Source: Campylobacter hepaticus
Lineage (GTDB): Bacteria; Campylobacterota; Campylobacteria; Campylobacterales; Campylobacteraceae
NCBI RefSeq assembly: GCF_001687475.2
Contig: NZ_CP031611.1
Span: forward strand, 1,178,001-1,242,000
Reading direction: 5' to 3'
DNA: 64,000 nucleotides
The translations under genes were made by a program, and so were the position numbers. Below, one piece after another: positions 1-16,763 of the stretch (position 1 is its first letter; the number at the start of each line of letters is the position of its first letter). Below the pieces are notes generated by a model. That model was not told the DNA's origin, did no database searches, and saw only the letters and a program-made list of their open reading frames with translations.

Positions 1-171
1 ATCAATGCAAGAAATTCAGCAATCAAATTTGCTCAAGATTCAAAAAGCAGTTTAGGAAAAATAAAAAAAGCATCCCAGGGACAATTTAGCATAAGCAATA
101 GAGATAAAAATACTCCTTATATCAAAACTATAAGAGTAGTATCAACCATAGAATACTATTTAAAAGATTAA
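1..171 (+). CDS. SIMPL-domain (DUF541) periplasmic protein, C-terminal fragment
   Basis: An open frame enters from the left edge and stops with TAA at 169-171, giving 56 residues. The tail contains FAQDSKSSLGKIKKASQGQF and ends in TIEYYLKD, which resembles the C-terminal part of the SIMPL/DUF541 family. C. jejuni has such a periplasmic protein (Cj0034c) in this neighbourhood. The molecular role of the family is not well defined; it has been linked to stress responses and the cell envelope. Only the C-terminus is present, so signal peptide and start cannot be judged. The family call rests on sequence recognition alone. Confidence 0.6.
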   Translation: MNARNSAIKFAQDSKSSLGKIKKASQGQFSISNRDKNTPYIKTIRVVSTIEYYLKD

Positions 172-383
172 ATTACAAGATTTGATCTTTTAAATCACCT
201 ATCATTTTAACTATCCAACTCTTGCAAAATTTCTTATTAATAATGAGAAATTTTGATACACTATAAATTGATTTTTTAATATATTTTCCAAAATATCTTA
301 TTTTTAAATTTATAAATGTCACTAGTTTTGTTACAATTATTCTTATCATATATTCTTATCATATTATTCTAAAAAGGATTAAA

Positions 384-2054
384 ATGCGTTATTTGATTAT
401 GCTTATCATTTCATTCACATTAGGTTTTGGTGCTGCTAATGCGCCCATAAAAGATAAAAGCGGCACAGGACTTGTTTTATCAAGTCATGAACTAGCTAAT
501 AAAATAGGCAAATCTGTTCTTGACAAAGGAGGAAATGCCATAGATGCAGCTGTTGCTGTGGGCTATGCTTTAGCTGTAGTGCATCCTTCAGCAGGTAATA
601 TAGGAGGTGGCGGTTTTGCTGTTATCCACTTAGCAAATGGTGAAAATACAACTCTTGATTTTAGAGAAATGGCTCCTTTAAAAGCAAGCAAAGATATGTA
701 TCTTGATAGCAAAGGAGAAGTAATTAAAGATGCCTCTACTATAGGTTATTTAGCAGCTGGTGTACCAGGAACAGTTAAAGGGATGAGTGCAATGCTAGAA
801 CGCTATGGTACCATGAAATTAAGCGACTTAATAGAACCTGCTATAAAACTAGCTGAAAAAGGCTATCTTATCAATGATAGACAAGAACAAACTATGCTAG
901 AAGTCAAAGATATATTTAAACAATTTAGTACTTCAAGTAAATATTTCCTTAAAAAGGATGGTAGCACTTATAAAAGCGGAGATTTATTCATTCAAAAAGA
1001 TTTAGCAAAAACCTTAAAACTCATTGCTAAAGAAGGACCAGATGCTTTTTATAAAGGAAAAATTGCCGATTTAATAGTAGCTGATATGGTTAAAAACAAA
1101 GGTATTATAAGCAAAGAAGATTTAGCTTCATATCAAGCCATTTGGAGAAAACCCATAAAAGGCAGCTACAGAGGTTATGATATTATCTCCATGTCTCCAC
1201 CTAGTAGTGGTGGTGCCCATATTGTACAAATTTTAAACATTATGGAAAATGCTGATATAGAAAATTTAGGTTTTGGAAGCTCTAAAACCTTACATATTAT
1301 GGCAGAAGCAATGCGTCAAGTTTATGCAGATAGATCAGAATATTTAGGAGACCCTGATTTTGTAAATATTCCTCTTGATAAACTTACAAGTAAAGAATAT
1401 GCTAAAAAAATTTATACAAACATTCCAAAAGATAAAGCTATACCAAGTTCACAAGTTAAACCAGGTTTAGGGCAAATTCATGAAGGTACCAACACAACTC
1501 ATTATTCTGTACTAGATAGCAAAGGTAATGCAGTAAGTATTACTTATACTATTAATGCAAGTTATGGTTCAGGTGCTGCTGTAGAAGGTGCAGGATTTTT
1601 ACTCAATGATGAAATGGATGATTTTTCAATCAAACCAGGAGTTCCAAATTTATATGGACTTGTAGGAGGACAAGCCAATGCCATAGAACCTAAAAAAAGA
1701 CCTTTAAGCTCAATGAGTCCAACTATTATACTTAAAGATGGAAAAGTATTTATGGTAGTAGGTAGTCCAGGTGGATCTAGAATTATTACTACTGTCTTGC
1801 AAGTAATTTCAAATGTAATCGATCACAAAATGGATATTTCAACTGCGGTAGAATCTCCAAGATTTCATATGCAATGGTTACCTGATGAAATAAGAACAGA
1901 ACCTTTTGGAATCATCAAAGATGTACAAATTAAACTTGAAAAAATGGGATATAAAATTACGCAAAAACCTTATATGGGAGATGTAAATGCTATAATGGTT
2001 GATCCAAAAACAGGAAAAATCTTAGGGTCTATGGATACAAGAAAAGAATTTTAA
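384..2054 (+). CDS. ggt: Gamma-glutamyltranspeptidase, secreted
   Basis: Periplasmic enzyme that hydrolyses glutamine and glutathione to glutamate, feeding amino-acid catabolism; in C. jejuni and Helicobacter it supports colonisation. The 556 residues start with a Sec signal peptide (hydrophobic core at about residues 4-17, ending in AANA at 20). The self-cleavage site and catalytic nucleophile is Thr371 in the motif TTHYS, which opens the small subunit (371-556). Also present are the family blocks PLSSMSPTI (about 440) and GSPGGSR (about 460). Length matches Helicobacter Ggt (about 560). The ATG at 384 follows a ribosome site AAAAAGGA. It is monocistronic, ending in a strong hairpin at 2058-2092. 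It is known only from some C. jejuni strains, so it is an accessory trait in this group. Confidence 0.97.
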   Translation: MRYLIMLIISFTLGFGAANAPIKDKSGTGLVLSSHELANKIGKSVLDKGGNAIDAAVAVGYALAVVHPSAGNIGGGGFAVIHLANGENTTLDFREMAPLKASKDMYLDSKGEVIKDASTIGYLAAGVPGTVKGMSAMLERYGTMKLSDLIEPAIKLAEKGYLINDRQEQTMLEVKDIFKQFSTSSKYFLKKDGSTYKSGDLFIQKDLAKTLKLIAKEGPDAFYKGKIADLIVADMVKNKGIISKEDLASYQAIWRKPIKGSYRGYDIISMSPPSSGGAHIVQILNIMENADIENLGFGSSKTLHIMAEAMRQVYADRSEYLGDPDFVNIPLDKLTSKEYAKKIYTNIPKDKAIPSSQVKPGLGQIHEGTNTTHYSVLDSKGNAVSITYTINASYGSGAAVEGAGFLLNDEMDDFSIKPGVPNLYGLVGGQANAIEPKKRPLSSMSPTIILKDGKVFMVVGSPGGSRIITTVLQVISNVIDHKMDISTAVESPRFHMQWLPDEIRTEPFGIIKDVQIKLEKMGYKITQKPYMGDVNAIMVDPKTGKILGSMDTRKEF

Positions 2055-2057
2055 ACT

Positions 2058-2105
2058 TATAGCTTGTCTTTAAAATATAAAGACAAGCTATATTCATTTA
2101 TTTTT
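2058..2105 (+). terminator. Terminator after ggt
   Basis: Perfect 14-bp stem (2058-2071 with 2079-2092) and 7-nt loop, beginning 3 nt after the ggt stop and followed by a T-rich stretch. Confidence 0.85.
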
Positions 2106-3203
2106 TATAGTTATATTTTAATCAAAAAAAATATTACATCTTAATAAAACTACATACTAAAATCTTATACTATGTTTTTTAAAAATAACTAAATTATATT
2201 TGAATATATCATTAAAAAGTAAAATAGCAATATTCTTTTATATTTTTTTAAATACTATATAAAAGATTGAAATTTTAAAAATAAAGCTTAAACATTGTTT
2301 AAAATTTAAGTGATAAATTTTATTCTACTTTTATAATAAATATATAATTTATAATAATACTTTTTTATCTATTAACTTATATAAATTATTAATACTATTT
2401 TGATCATAAAATACAAAAACTAAAATAATTTTAAAAATAAAGAAGTATTCTAACTCTATTATAAAAGCAATAAGAAATAATTCAAAAGAATTCTATCTTT
2501 TAGTAATATTAATACTAAAAACCTTAACCAATGATTTAAAAGATGAAATTAAACTCAATGCATTTCTTTTTTTCTATAATTCTTTTACCTATCTTCAACC
2601 TTCAATCATTTCTTTATTAAACTCTACTATTTCACAAGAATCATAAGCCTTAATAATCAAACTATTACTCCTTGCTTCAAGTAAAAATACTTTAAAATTT
2701 AAATTATAAATTTTCATATTTTATCAAGACACTTTATAAATCCTCATTTAATAATTTAAATTTAAAAACACTATAAACTTTTAAACATGCTTACTAAAAT
2801 ATTAAAACCAAAGCATGATAAATTATAAGTGCTAAGAATATATAAACAAGTAACAACACAATAATAATATATAAGAATTCTATTTTAGTGATACTAAAAA
2901 TTATAATAAATTAAAAAACCAATAAGTTAGAATATATAAATTAAAAAATCTTAAAGCTAAAAACCATTCAACTCATATTCTCATCATTACCATTTAATTC
3001 TATCAATACATAAAACTTATTTAATAAATAAATTAATTTTTCAATTTAAAAATAAAAAATACTATAAGCATAAATATTAAAAATATAAATAATATATTAT
3101 ACAAGTATAAATACTATAAAATAAACCATAAGCCTCTACACAATAATAATTTAAAAGATTGAAATAAAAGAAAGAAAAACTAAGAATAATAAAGCAGTCT
3201 AAC
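2106..3203. other. Gene-poor AT-rich tract between ggt and the rRNA operon
   Basis: About 1.1 kb with no recognisable intact gene on either strand and stop codons in all frames. The longest open stretch is 2410-2646 on the plus strand (79 codons including stop, no normal start); it is listed separately as a possible remnant. In C. jejuni this interval holds genes downstream of 5S such as Cj0030 and a restriction-modification gene, so it may be a graveyard of those. Nothing here can be named with confidence. Confidence 0.5.
2410..2646 (+). pseudogene. Possible decayed coding remnant, unknown family
   Basis: An uninterrupted frame of 78 codons plus stop without ATG, GTG or TTG near its beginning. 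The translation includes LKTLTNDLKDEIKLNAFLFF and ends STISQES, with a composition and hydrophobic periodicity that look protein-like rather than random AT-rich sequence. No family is recognised. It may be a chance open frame in low-GC DNA. Confidence 0.2.
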
Positions 3204-3322
3204 AAGTCCGCAATGAGTTACTTTCCCCCTGCCAGTAAGGCGTAGTATCATCACCCACGATGTGCTTAGCTTCTTGGTTCGGGATGGAGCAAGGCGTTTC
3301 CACATCTGTATAATCACGGACA
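3204..3322 (-). rRNA. rrf: 5S ribosomal RNA
   Basis: On the minus strand the sequence runs from GTCCGTGATTATACAG through the conserved CCGAACC..GAAGCTAAGC core to GCGGACTT. The ends pair and the length of about 119 nt is normal for 5S. It is the last gene of the rRNA operon. Boundaries are estimated to within a few bases. Confidence 0.93.
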
Positions 3323-3576
3323 TTGTTATTTAAATATTCTTTGAAAAATCTAGTTTAGAATAAAGCTTTTATTTTTTAGTTTTTATTCTTTTTTATTTCT
3401 TTTCTTCTTTTTTATTTTTTAAATTTATTATTATCTTTAATAAGTTTTTATTTTAGAATATTTAAAAAACAATGTTAAGAGCAAGTTCTAATATAAACTT
3501 TACTTGTAAGATTTCTATTAAGCTTAAAAATATAATTTTTCTAAAAGATTTCATATAAAAATATTTAAAGCTTTAT

Positions 3577-3602
3577 TAAAAACCTTAACAAGGAAGTGAT
3601 GC
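3577..3602 (-). other. 23S processing stem, 3' arm
   Basis: This 26-nt stretch just downstream of 23S is complementary, with one mismatch, to 6787-6812 just upstream of 23S. Together they would form the long precursor stem that RNase III cuts to release 23S rRNA. Confidence 0.75.
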
Positions 3603-3611
3603 TTTATAAAG

Positions 3612-6643
<3,032 letters not shown>

Positions 6644-7351
6644 TTATCTTTTTTAGTTTTAAATTCACTAAAAAAGTTTTTGCATAAAAGCTATTAAATA
6701 GATTCATATAAGCATATTTATATATAAGCATTAGATTATATATAAAGATTATATAAATATTATTTTGAGCTTTTTTATTCTAAAACGCATCACTTCCTTG
6801 TTAAAGTTTTTAAATAATTTAAATAAAATGTTTTTTATCTTAAGACGGAAAGCATTCAAATACTTATAATCAAGCAAAGAATATAAGCTGTGAATTTGAA
6901 ACTTATCTTTAGTGTTTAAGTTCTTTGATAGTATTAGCATTAACTTAATAAATCTTAATTTAAATATAGAAATATTTTAATTCCTAATTTAAATACATAT
7001 AATTATATATTCTATAAATATAGAAATATTTGCTATAAATTATAGAAATATTTAAGTATTTAATTTCAATAAGTATTTATATAAGTATTTAGCTAATAAT
7101 ACTTAATAGTACTAACTAAAGAAAAGATAAAAGCATTTTATGCTTTAACAAGTTTAGTAAAATTGTTTTTATTAAAACTTGCTTGTGACTCTTAACAATG
7201 ATAAGTTAAAGAACATTTAGGTAAAACCTAAAGAAAATATACATTACAAAATTAAACAATAAGTTTTAAATAAACTTATATATGAATTTGACTTATCTTT
7301 ATAAGCAATAAATATACTTGCTTTAAGTTTTATGCCTAAGATTGACATTTA
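6644..7351. other. 23S-tRNA internal transcribed spacer
   Basis: About 700 nt between tRNA-Ile and 23S, transcribed as part of the rRNA precursor. It contains the 5' arm of the 23S processing stem (6787-6812) and three copies of a TATAGAAATATTT-like string (around 6965, 7020 and 7042). No coding gene is credible here. Confidence 0.7.
6787..6812 (-). other. 23S processing stem, 5' arm
   Basis: Complementary to 3577-3602 across the whole 23S gene with a single mismatch; probable RNase III substrate in the precursor. Confidence 0.75.
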
Positions 7352-7428
7352 TGGTGGGCCTAACAAGACTTGAACTTGTGACCTCACCCTTATCAGGGGT
7401 GCACTCTAACCAGCTGAGCTATAGGCCC
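7352..7428 (-). tRNA. tRNA-Ile (GAU)
   Basis: The minus strand gives a 77-nt cloverleaf with encoded CCA. The anticodon loop CTGATAA holds GAT. It lies in the rRNA spacer beside tRNA-Ala, a standard arrangement. Confidence 0.96.
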
Positions 7429-7434
7429 TTTGTA

Positions 7435-7510
7435 TGGTGGAGAATAGCGGGATCGAACCGCTGACCTCCTGCGTGCAAAGCAGGCGCTCTCCCAGCTGAG
7501 CTAATTCCCC
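7435..7510 (-). tRNA. tRNA-Ala (UGC)
   Basis: A 76-nt cloverleaf with encoded CCA on the minus strand; the anticodon loop TTTGCAC gives TGC. It is the first tRNA after 16S. Confidence 0.96.
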
Positions 7511-7550
7511 ATTAGGAAGATGATATACTCATCTGCTCTTAATTGTTTTA

Positions 7551-7583
7551 TCAATCTTTAAAATCTAAACAAGGATGATTGAG
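7551..7583 (-). other. 16S processing stem, 3' arm
   Basis: The 33-nt segment downstream of 16S is largely complementary to 9268-9302 in the leader, including an uninterrupted block that covers TTTAGATTTTAAAGATTGA. It would form the precursor-16S stem for RNase III. Confidence 0.75.
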
Positions 7584-7628
7584 TTTATATTGAAGCAACT
7601 GTTGTGAGACTAGTTACTTTGTACTCTA

Positions 7629-9142
<1,514 letters not shown>

Positions 9143-9267
9143 TAATTATAGATAGTTTAATCTTTTTCTTCAAAGAAAAAGTATATTTAAAGAATAAAAT
9201 TTTATTTTTATTCTTAATATTAGATTGATAGATTTTACATAATTGCTTATGCCTAAATCTTTTTTGG

Positions 9268-9302
9268 CTCAATCGATCACTTATTTAGATTTTAAAGATT
9301 GA
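9268..9302 (-). other. 16S processing stem, 5' arm
   Basis: Leader segment complementary to 7551-7583 downstream of 16S, expected to close the precursor-16S stem. Confidence 0.75.
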
Positions 9303-9330
9303 CTCATAAGAATTGAAATAACAATATTAA

Positions 9331-9364
9331 ATTATAAAGAACAAGAACAAAAACAAAAAATCAT
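9331..9364 (-). promoter_or_regulatory. Probable rRNA operon promoter
   Basis: On the minus strand a TATAAT -10 box (antisense 9331-9336) follows a T-rich stretch, the usual Campylobacter sigma-70 style with a weak -35. It sits just upstream of the 16S leader. The upstream side ends exactly where the 82-bp inverted repeat begins. Confidence 0.55.
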
Positions 9365-9698
9365 TTTTAAAAGAAAAGTTTAAATTAAAAAAATAAGATT
9401 TATAAAAAAACTTTAAAAGATAAAGCCTAATTTATAAAATCTAGCTTGGTGAAACTTTATAATTTAAAAGATTTTAAGTCCTTTTTTTAAAAAAGGAAAT
9501 GAAATTATAACTAATTAAGCTTAAAGAGGAATTAAAGAAAATAAAGACTTATTAAAACTAAAATGATTAAAAATATTATTTTAAATCATATTCTTTTTTT
9601 TAAATTAAATTCAATCAGCTAGATTTTATAAATTAGGCTTTATCTTTTAAAGTTTTTTTATAAATCTTATTTTTTTAATTTAAACTTTTCTTTTAAAA
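9365..9698. repeat. Perfect 82-bp inverted repeat with 170-nt spacer
   Basis: Bases 9365-9446 are the exact reverse complement of 9617-9698, with no mismatch over 82 bp. The arms are AT-rich but not simple repeats; each contains the distinctive string AAAGCCTAATTTATAAAATC or its complement. The 170-nt spacer has no coding frame of note. No transposase is present and no clear target-site duplication is visible. The left arm directly abuts the rRNA promoter region. Confidence 0.95.
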
Positions 9699-9974
9699 TT
9701 ATTTGAATGATAATGTTAAAATAATAATCAATGCAATATTTTAAATCTTAAAAATATAAAAACACTATATTTAGATTTCATAAGAATATATTTTTTTAAT
9801 CTTATAATGTATTTTTTATAAAAAATAATAATTTTTAAAACACTTATTTTAATCATTAAAACAATAATTTTTTAAAAGTATATATTAAATCATTGATTGA
9901 ATATTTAAAAACTTAAATTTAGTAATTTAATAATTTAGTAATTGTAATTGTAATTTACTTAGTATAATTTTAAT

Positions 9975-10020
9975 GTATAGTAAGTATATATTTTATTAAC
10001 TTACTATACTTGGTTTTTTT
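9975..10020 (+). terminator. Hairpin with T-run, orphan terminator candidate
   Basis: An 11-bp stem (9975-9985 with 9999-10009) is followed by TTGGTTTTTTT on the plus strand. No plus-strand gene precedes it, so it may end an unannotated transcript or be coincidental. Confidence 0.35.
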
Positions 10021-10091
10021 AAGATAAAGTTTGTTTATAAGATTTAAAATCAAAGATAAAATAAAGATTTAAAATCAAAGATTTTTAAACT

Positions 10092-10146
10092 AATATTTGG
10101 ATTAAATCAATTAAATGCATACAAAAATTTTTTTAATCCAAATATT
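10092..10146 (-). terminator. Hairpin downstream of asparaginase
   Basis: A 15-bp perfect stem (10092-10106 with 10132-10146) with a 25-nt loop, located 17 nt past the asparaginase stop on the minus strand. The following sequence has only a short T-run, so termination is plausible but not certain. Confidence 0.4.
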
Positions 10147-10163
10147 TTCAATATATTTTTAAA

Positions 10164-11204
10164 TTAATATTTTAAAAAATATTCTTGAATAATTTTAGCA
10201 TCATTGGTTTTTGTAAGAGCTAGCATTAATAATACTCTAGCCTTTTGCGGACTTAAATCTTTAGCACTAATAAAACCTGATTGAGAATCTGTTTGATTGA
10301 GTACAACATGAGTGCATAATACTCTTGAACTTACTACCACATAAAGACCTTTTTGTATGAGTTCTTTGAGTGTGGATTTGGAGTTTTGATGTATGCTACC
10401 TGCGCCAGTTCCTGCTATAACAATACCTTTGGTACCATTTTCAAATAAAGCTTTTGCTGCAATAGCACTACCATCATTAGAATAAGAATAAAGTATATCT
10501 ACTTTTGGTAAACTTGTAAGTTTGCTTACATCAAATGGAGCATTTTCTACAGGTTGTTTATCAATGTTTTTATAAAAAAACACCTTTCCATCTACAATAT
10601 AACCTAAATCTCCAAAATCAGCAGAAGAAAAAGCATCAACATTTAAACTATGCGTTTTTACTGCAGATCTAGCGCTTAAAATCCTATCATTCATTGCTAC
10701 CATAACACCTTTAGCTTTTTTATCTGCAGCTAATGCTACAGCATTATAAAGGTTTTTTGGACCATCAGCACTCATAGCAGTTGATGGACGCATAGCACCT
10801 ACTAAAACTACAGGCTTATCGCTTCTAAGAGTTAAACTTAAAAAATAAGCACTTTCTTCCATAGTATCTGTTCCATGGGTAATAACCACTCCATCCATAC
10901 CTTCATCAAAAAGCTTATTAATCTTTTTAGCAAGTTTTAACCAAATTTCATCATTCATATTTGCACTATCAATATTTGCAATTTGTTCTTCATGAATATT
11001 TGCCAAATCTTTAATTTGTGGAACTGCTTTAATTAAAGCATCCACGCCAACAACTCCTGCTTTATAACCTGTTGTAGCTATAGCGCTATTAATAGAACCT
11101 GCTATAGTTCCTCCCGTAGCTAAAATAGCAATTGTTGGTTTTGCTTGGACTATACACGATCCCATAAATAAAACAACTCCTATACACAATAATAACTTTT
11201 TCAC
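10164..11204 (-). CDS. ansB: L-asparaginase, exported (type II)
   Basis: Hydrolyses asparagine to aspartate and ammonia. I take a GTG start at 11204 because a strong ribosome site (AAGGGGAG) lies just before it; an upstream ATG at 11234 would place extra polar residues before the signal peptide. The protein (346 residues) begins with KKLLLCIGVVLFMGSC, an export signal with a possible lipobox cysteine, or alternatively a Sec cleavage after VQA. Catalytic motifs are ATGGTIAG (Thr at about 30 and 33) and HGTDTMEES. Some C. jejuni strains export this enzyme and others keep it cytoplasmic; here the signal is intact. It would work with Ggt in the same compartment. Confidence 0.92.
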   Translation of the reverse strand: MKKLLLCIGVVLFMGSCIVQAKPTIAILATGGTIAGSINSAIATTGYKAGVVGVDALIKAVPQIKDLANIHEEQIANIDSANMNDEIWLKLAKKINKLFDEGMDGVVITHGTDTMEESAYFLSLTLRSDKPVVLVGAMRPSTAMSADGPKNLYNAVALAADKKAKGVMVAMNDRILSARSAVKTHSLNVDAFSSADFGDLGYIVDGKVFFYKNIDKQPVENAPFDVSKLTSLPKVDILYSYSNDGSAIAAKALFENGTKGIVIAGTGAGSIHQNSKSTLKELIQKGLYVVVSSRVLCTHVVLNQTDSQSGFISAKDLSPQKARVLLMLALTKTNDAKIIQEYFLKY

Positions 11205-11303
11205 AATACTCCCCTTTATTTTGCTAAAAGCCAATTTTATAATAAAAATTATATATTATATTAATAAATAATAAATAAAATTTTTATAAAAAGATAAAAA
11301 ATT

Positions 11304-14514
<3,211 letters not shown>

Positions 14515-14611
14515 TTATAAATTATAACTTAATAAAACTTTTTATTTCATTAGAATTTTAAGTAAAAAATGCAAGAATTATAAAAATATTTTATAAATAT
14601 AAGGAATAACT

Positions 14612-15235
14612 ATGCAAATTACTTTACTTTTTCATACCCCGCTTTTTGTTTGTTCTCACGCTACAAGAACTTGCTGGCAAAGCTTTGAAAAAGGCGATTG
14701 CGGTGGAGAAAAAGATAAAGAACTTATTGATCGTGTAGGAAATAAATTTAAGCATGCTTCAACCTTAGAACATCTTAATTATACCTTTTACATACAAGGT
14801 GTATCAAGAGCATGTTTGCAAGAAATTTCTAGACATCGCCATACAAGCCCTAGTGTAAAAAGTACTCGTTATACCTTAAAAGAATTACGAAAAGAAAATG
14901 AATTTAAAATAGGAGACTTTGAAAATGCAAGCCGTTATCTTGTACTTTGTGGGAATGAAGAAGTGGATAATGCAAGCATTAAAGCTTTAGAAAATTTACG
15001 CTCTATTTTACAAAAAAGCATTAGTTTAGATATAGCAAAATACTGTCTGCCTGAAAGCTATAAAACTGAGCTTACTTTAACAATCAATGCAAGAAGTTTA
15101 CAAAATTTCATTTCTTTGCGTAGCTCAAAATCCGCTCTTTGGGAGATTAGAAATTTAGCAAATGCTTTATTTAAAGCCTTGCCACAAGATCATCATTTTA
15201 TTTTTGAGCATTGTTTACACAAAGATGTATTATAA
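14612..15235 (+). CDS. thyX: Flavin-dependent thymidylate synthase ThyX
   Basis: Makes dTMP from dUMP with FAD and methylene-tetrahydrofolate. The diagnostic motif RHRxxSxxxxSxR is intact at residues 74-86 (R74, H75, R76, S79, S84, R86). 207 residues, typical for the epsilon-proteobacterial form. The ATG at 14612 has AAGGAA upstream. It is divergent from pyrG, with about 118 bp between the starts holding both promoters. It replaces ThyA, as in other campylobacters. Confidence 0.97.
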   Translation: MQITLLFHTPLFVCSHATRTCWQSFEKGDCGGEKDKELIDRVGNKFKHASTLEHLNYTFYIQGVSRACLQEISRHRHTSPSVKSTRYTLKELRKENEFKIGDFENASRYLVLCGNEEVDNASIKALENLRSILQKSISLDIAKYCLPESYKTELTLTINARSLQNFISLRSSKSALWEIRNLANALFKALPQDHHFIFEHCLHKDVL

Positions 15236-15337
15236 ATAATACTTTATTATGTTATTATTTATAAATCAAGCTTTTATGTAAATATATCTTCATATATTTT
15301 GTACTTGATTATAATTTTTTATAAGAAAGGACTTTTT

Positions 15338-16723
15338 ATGGATAAACAATTTTTTCAAGATTTTTTAATGTTCTCACAAACTCAAACCCTAGTTGCTCTT
15401 TTTACACTTTTAATCATTTTTTATATTTTAAAAAAAATGCAAAATCTCAAAATTAATTCCTCTTTTCGCATGATCTTTGCTCTTATAATGGGCTTAAGCT
15501 TTGGTTTTATCTTACAATATCTAGCAGACTTTCCTAATATTAAAGAACTAAATAATATCACTTGGTATAATGAAATAAGACACTGGTTTACTTTTATAAG
15601 TTCTATTTTTATTGGATTTATAAAAATGCTTATTGTGCCTCTAATTAGCATATGTATTATTAAAGTTATTATAGAAATTGATAAAAATATCAAAATTTCC
15701 TCCTTACTTGGTATAAGCTTATTTTGGATACTCTTTAGTACAGCTATAGCAGCAACCTTAGGTATAATTTTAGGCTATAGTTTTAATTTAGGAAGTAATT
15801 TTGCCTTATATGAAGGAAGTAGACAAATTCGCGAAATTCAAACTTTTTCAAATATTATTTTAGAATTAATACCTAGCAATATAGTAGCAGCTATAAATAA
15901 AGAAAATATTATAGCTATTATTATTTTTTCTTTTTTTGTAGGAATTAGTGCTAAAAAAATTTCAAAAAAAGAAGAATACACACAAAGCTTTAAAAGTTTT
16001 GAAAATTTCATCTTGACTTTTTATAATATCATGATGAGTATGACAGCTACTGTTATTAGATTTATGCCTTATGCTGTAGTTTGTATGATGGGTAATGTTA
16101 TATTAAGCAATGGCTTTGAAACCATTAAAACTGCTGGACTTTTTATTATACTCATTTACGTTGCTATGTTTATTATGTTTGGAGTACATTTTTTACTTCT
16201 TCTTTCTCAAGGATTAAATCCTCTAAAATACCTAAAAAAAGCCTTACCTGTATGGCTATTTGCCTTTAGTTCAAGATCTTCTTTAAGCACTTTGCCTATG
16301 ACGATCTCAACTTTACAAAATAAATTTGGGGTAAACTCAGCGGTTGCAAATTTTGTAGCATCTATAGGCACAACCGTTGGTCTTAATGGGTGTGCAGGAT
16401 ATTTTCCTGCTATGGCAGCAATCTTTGTAGCTTTTGCAACCCATACACCTATAGATTTTAGTTTTACTTTAATGATAATTTTAGTAGCAGTTGTTGGATC
16501 TTTAGGAATTGCTGGAGTTCCTGGAAGTGCAACCATGGCAACTTCAATTATGCTAGCAGGAATTGGATTTGGTAACAATTTTGTAACTTTAAGCCTTATT
16601 TTAGCTATTGATCCTATTATTGATATGGCAAGAACTGCAAGCAATGTTTCAGGAGCTATGACCTCAGCACTTTGTACAGCTAAAAATTTAAAAGCTTTAG
16701 ATAAAAAAATTTATAATTCTTAG
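15338..16723 (+). CDS. Dicarboxylate/amino-acid:cation symporter (DAACS family)
   Basis: Integral membrane symporter of the sodium:dicarboxylate/amino-acid family, related to TcyP-type L-cystine transporters; the C. jejuni counterpart is Cj0025c. The protein has about eight hydrophobic helices, a serine-rich re-entrant loop (AFSSRSSLSTLPMTI) and a C-terminal NxxD-type helix (AIDPIIDMARTASNVSG), both family hallmarks. I use ATG 15338 (461 residues) because AAGAAAGGA lies just before it; the longer frame from 15299 lacks a good site. Substrate cannot be read from sequence; cystine is an inference from family resemblance. Confidence 0.87.
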   Translation: MDKQFFQDFLMFSQTQTLVALFTLLIIFYILKKMQNLKINSSFRMIFALIMGLSFGFILQYLADFPNIKELNNITWYNEIRHWFTFISSIFIGFIKMLIVPLISICIIKVIIEIDKNIKISSLLGISLFWILFSTAIAATLGIILGYSFNLGSNFALYEGSRQIREIQTFSNIILELIPSNIVAAINKENIIAIIIFSFFVGISAKKISKKEEYTQSFKSFENFILTFYNIMMSMTATVIRFMPYAVVCMMGNVILSNGFETIKTAGLFIILIYVAMFIMFGVHFLLLLSQGLNPLKYLKKALPVWLFAFSSRSSLSTLPMTISTLQNKFGVNSAVANFVASIGTTVGLNGCAGYFPAMAAIFVAFATHTPIDFSFTLMIILVAVVGSLGIAGVPGSATMATSIMLAGIGFGNNFVTLSLILAIDPIIDMARTASNVSGAMTSALCTAKNLKALDKKIYNS

Positions 16724-16726
16724 TAA

Positions 16727-16760
16727 TTTAAAACCTAATATTTATGTATTAGGTTTTAAA
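16727..16760. terminator. Bidirectional terminator between symporter and nrdA
   Basis: Perfect 14-bp stem (16727-16740 with 16747-16760) and a 6-nt loop between two convergent genes, with T-rich flanks on both sides. Confidence 0.85.
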
Positions 16761-16763
16761 ACA

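Larger units (their letters stand above)
9143..10163. other. Non-coding region upstream of the rRNA operon
   Basis: About 1 kb without a gene. From low to high coordinates it holds the 16S leader with its processing arm, the rRNA promoter (about 9331-9336), an 82-bp perfect inverted repeat (9365-9698), an 11-bp hairpin followed by a T-run on the plus strand (9975-10020), an 18-nt direct repeat (10040-10057 and 10065-10082), and a 15-bp hairpin below the asparaginase stop (10092-10146). Confidence 0.7.

Noticed and set aside
6749-6940. 63-codon minus-strand frame in the rRNA spacer
   Set aside because: It overlaps the 23S processing arm and is an AT-rich chance ORF within transcribed spacer.
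6960-7060. Three TATAGAAATATTT-like repeats considered as a CRISPR or tandem repeat array
   Set aside because: Irregular spacing, short imperfect units and location in the rRNA spacer; no cas genes.
9365-9698. Considered calling the inverted repeat an insertion sequence
   Set aside because: No transposase frame in the 170-nt spacer and no visible target duplication.
15299-15337. Upstream start for the symporter
   Set aside because: The extra 13 residues lack a ribosome site; ATG 15338 has AAGAAAGGA before it.
16207-16644. 145-codon frame antisense to the symporter
   Set aside because: Shadow of the opposite frame: composition mirrors the membrane protein, and it has no ribosome site.
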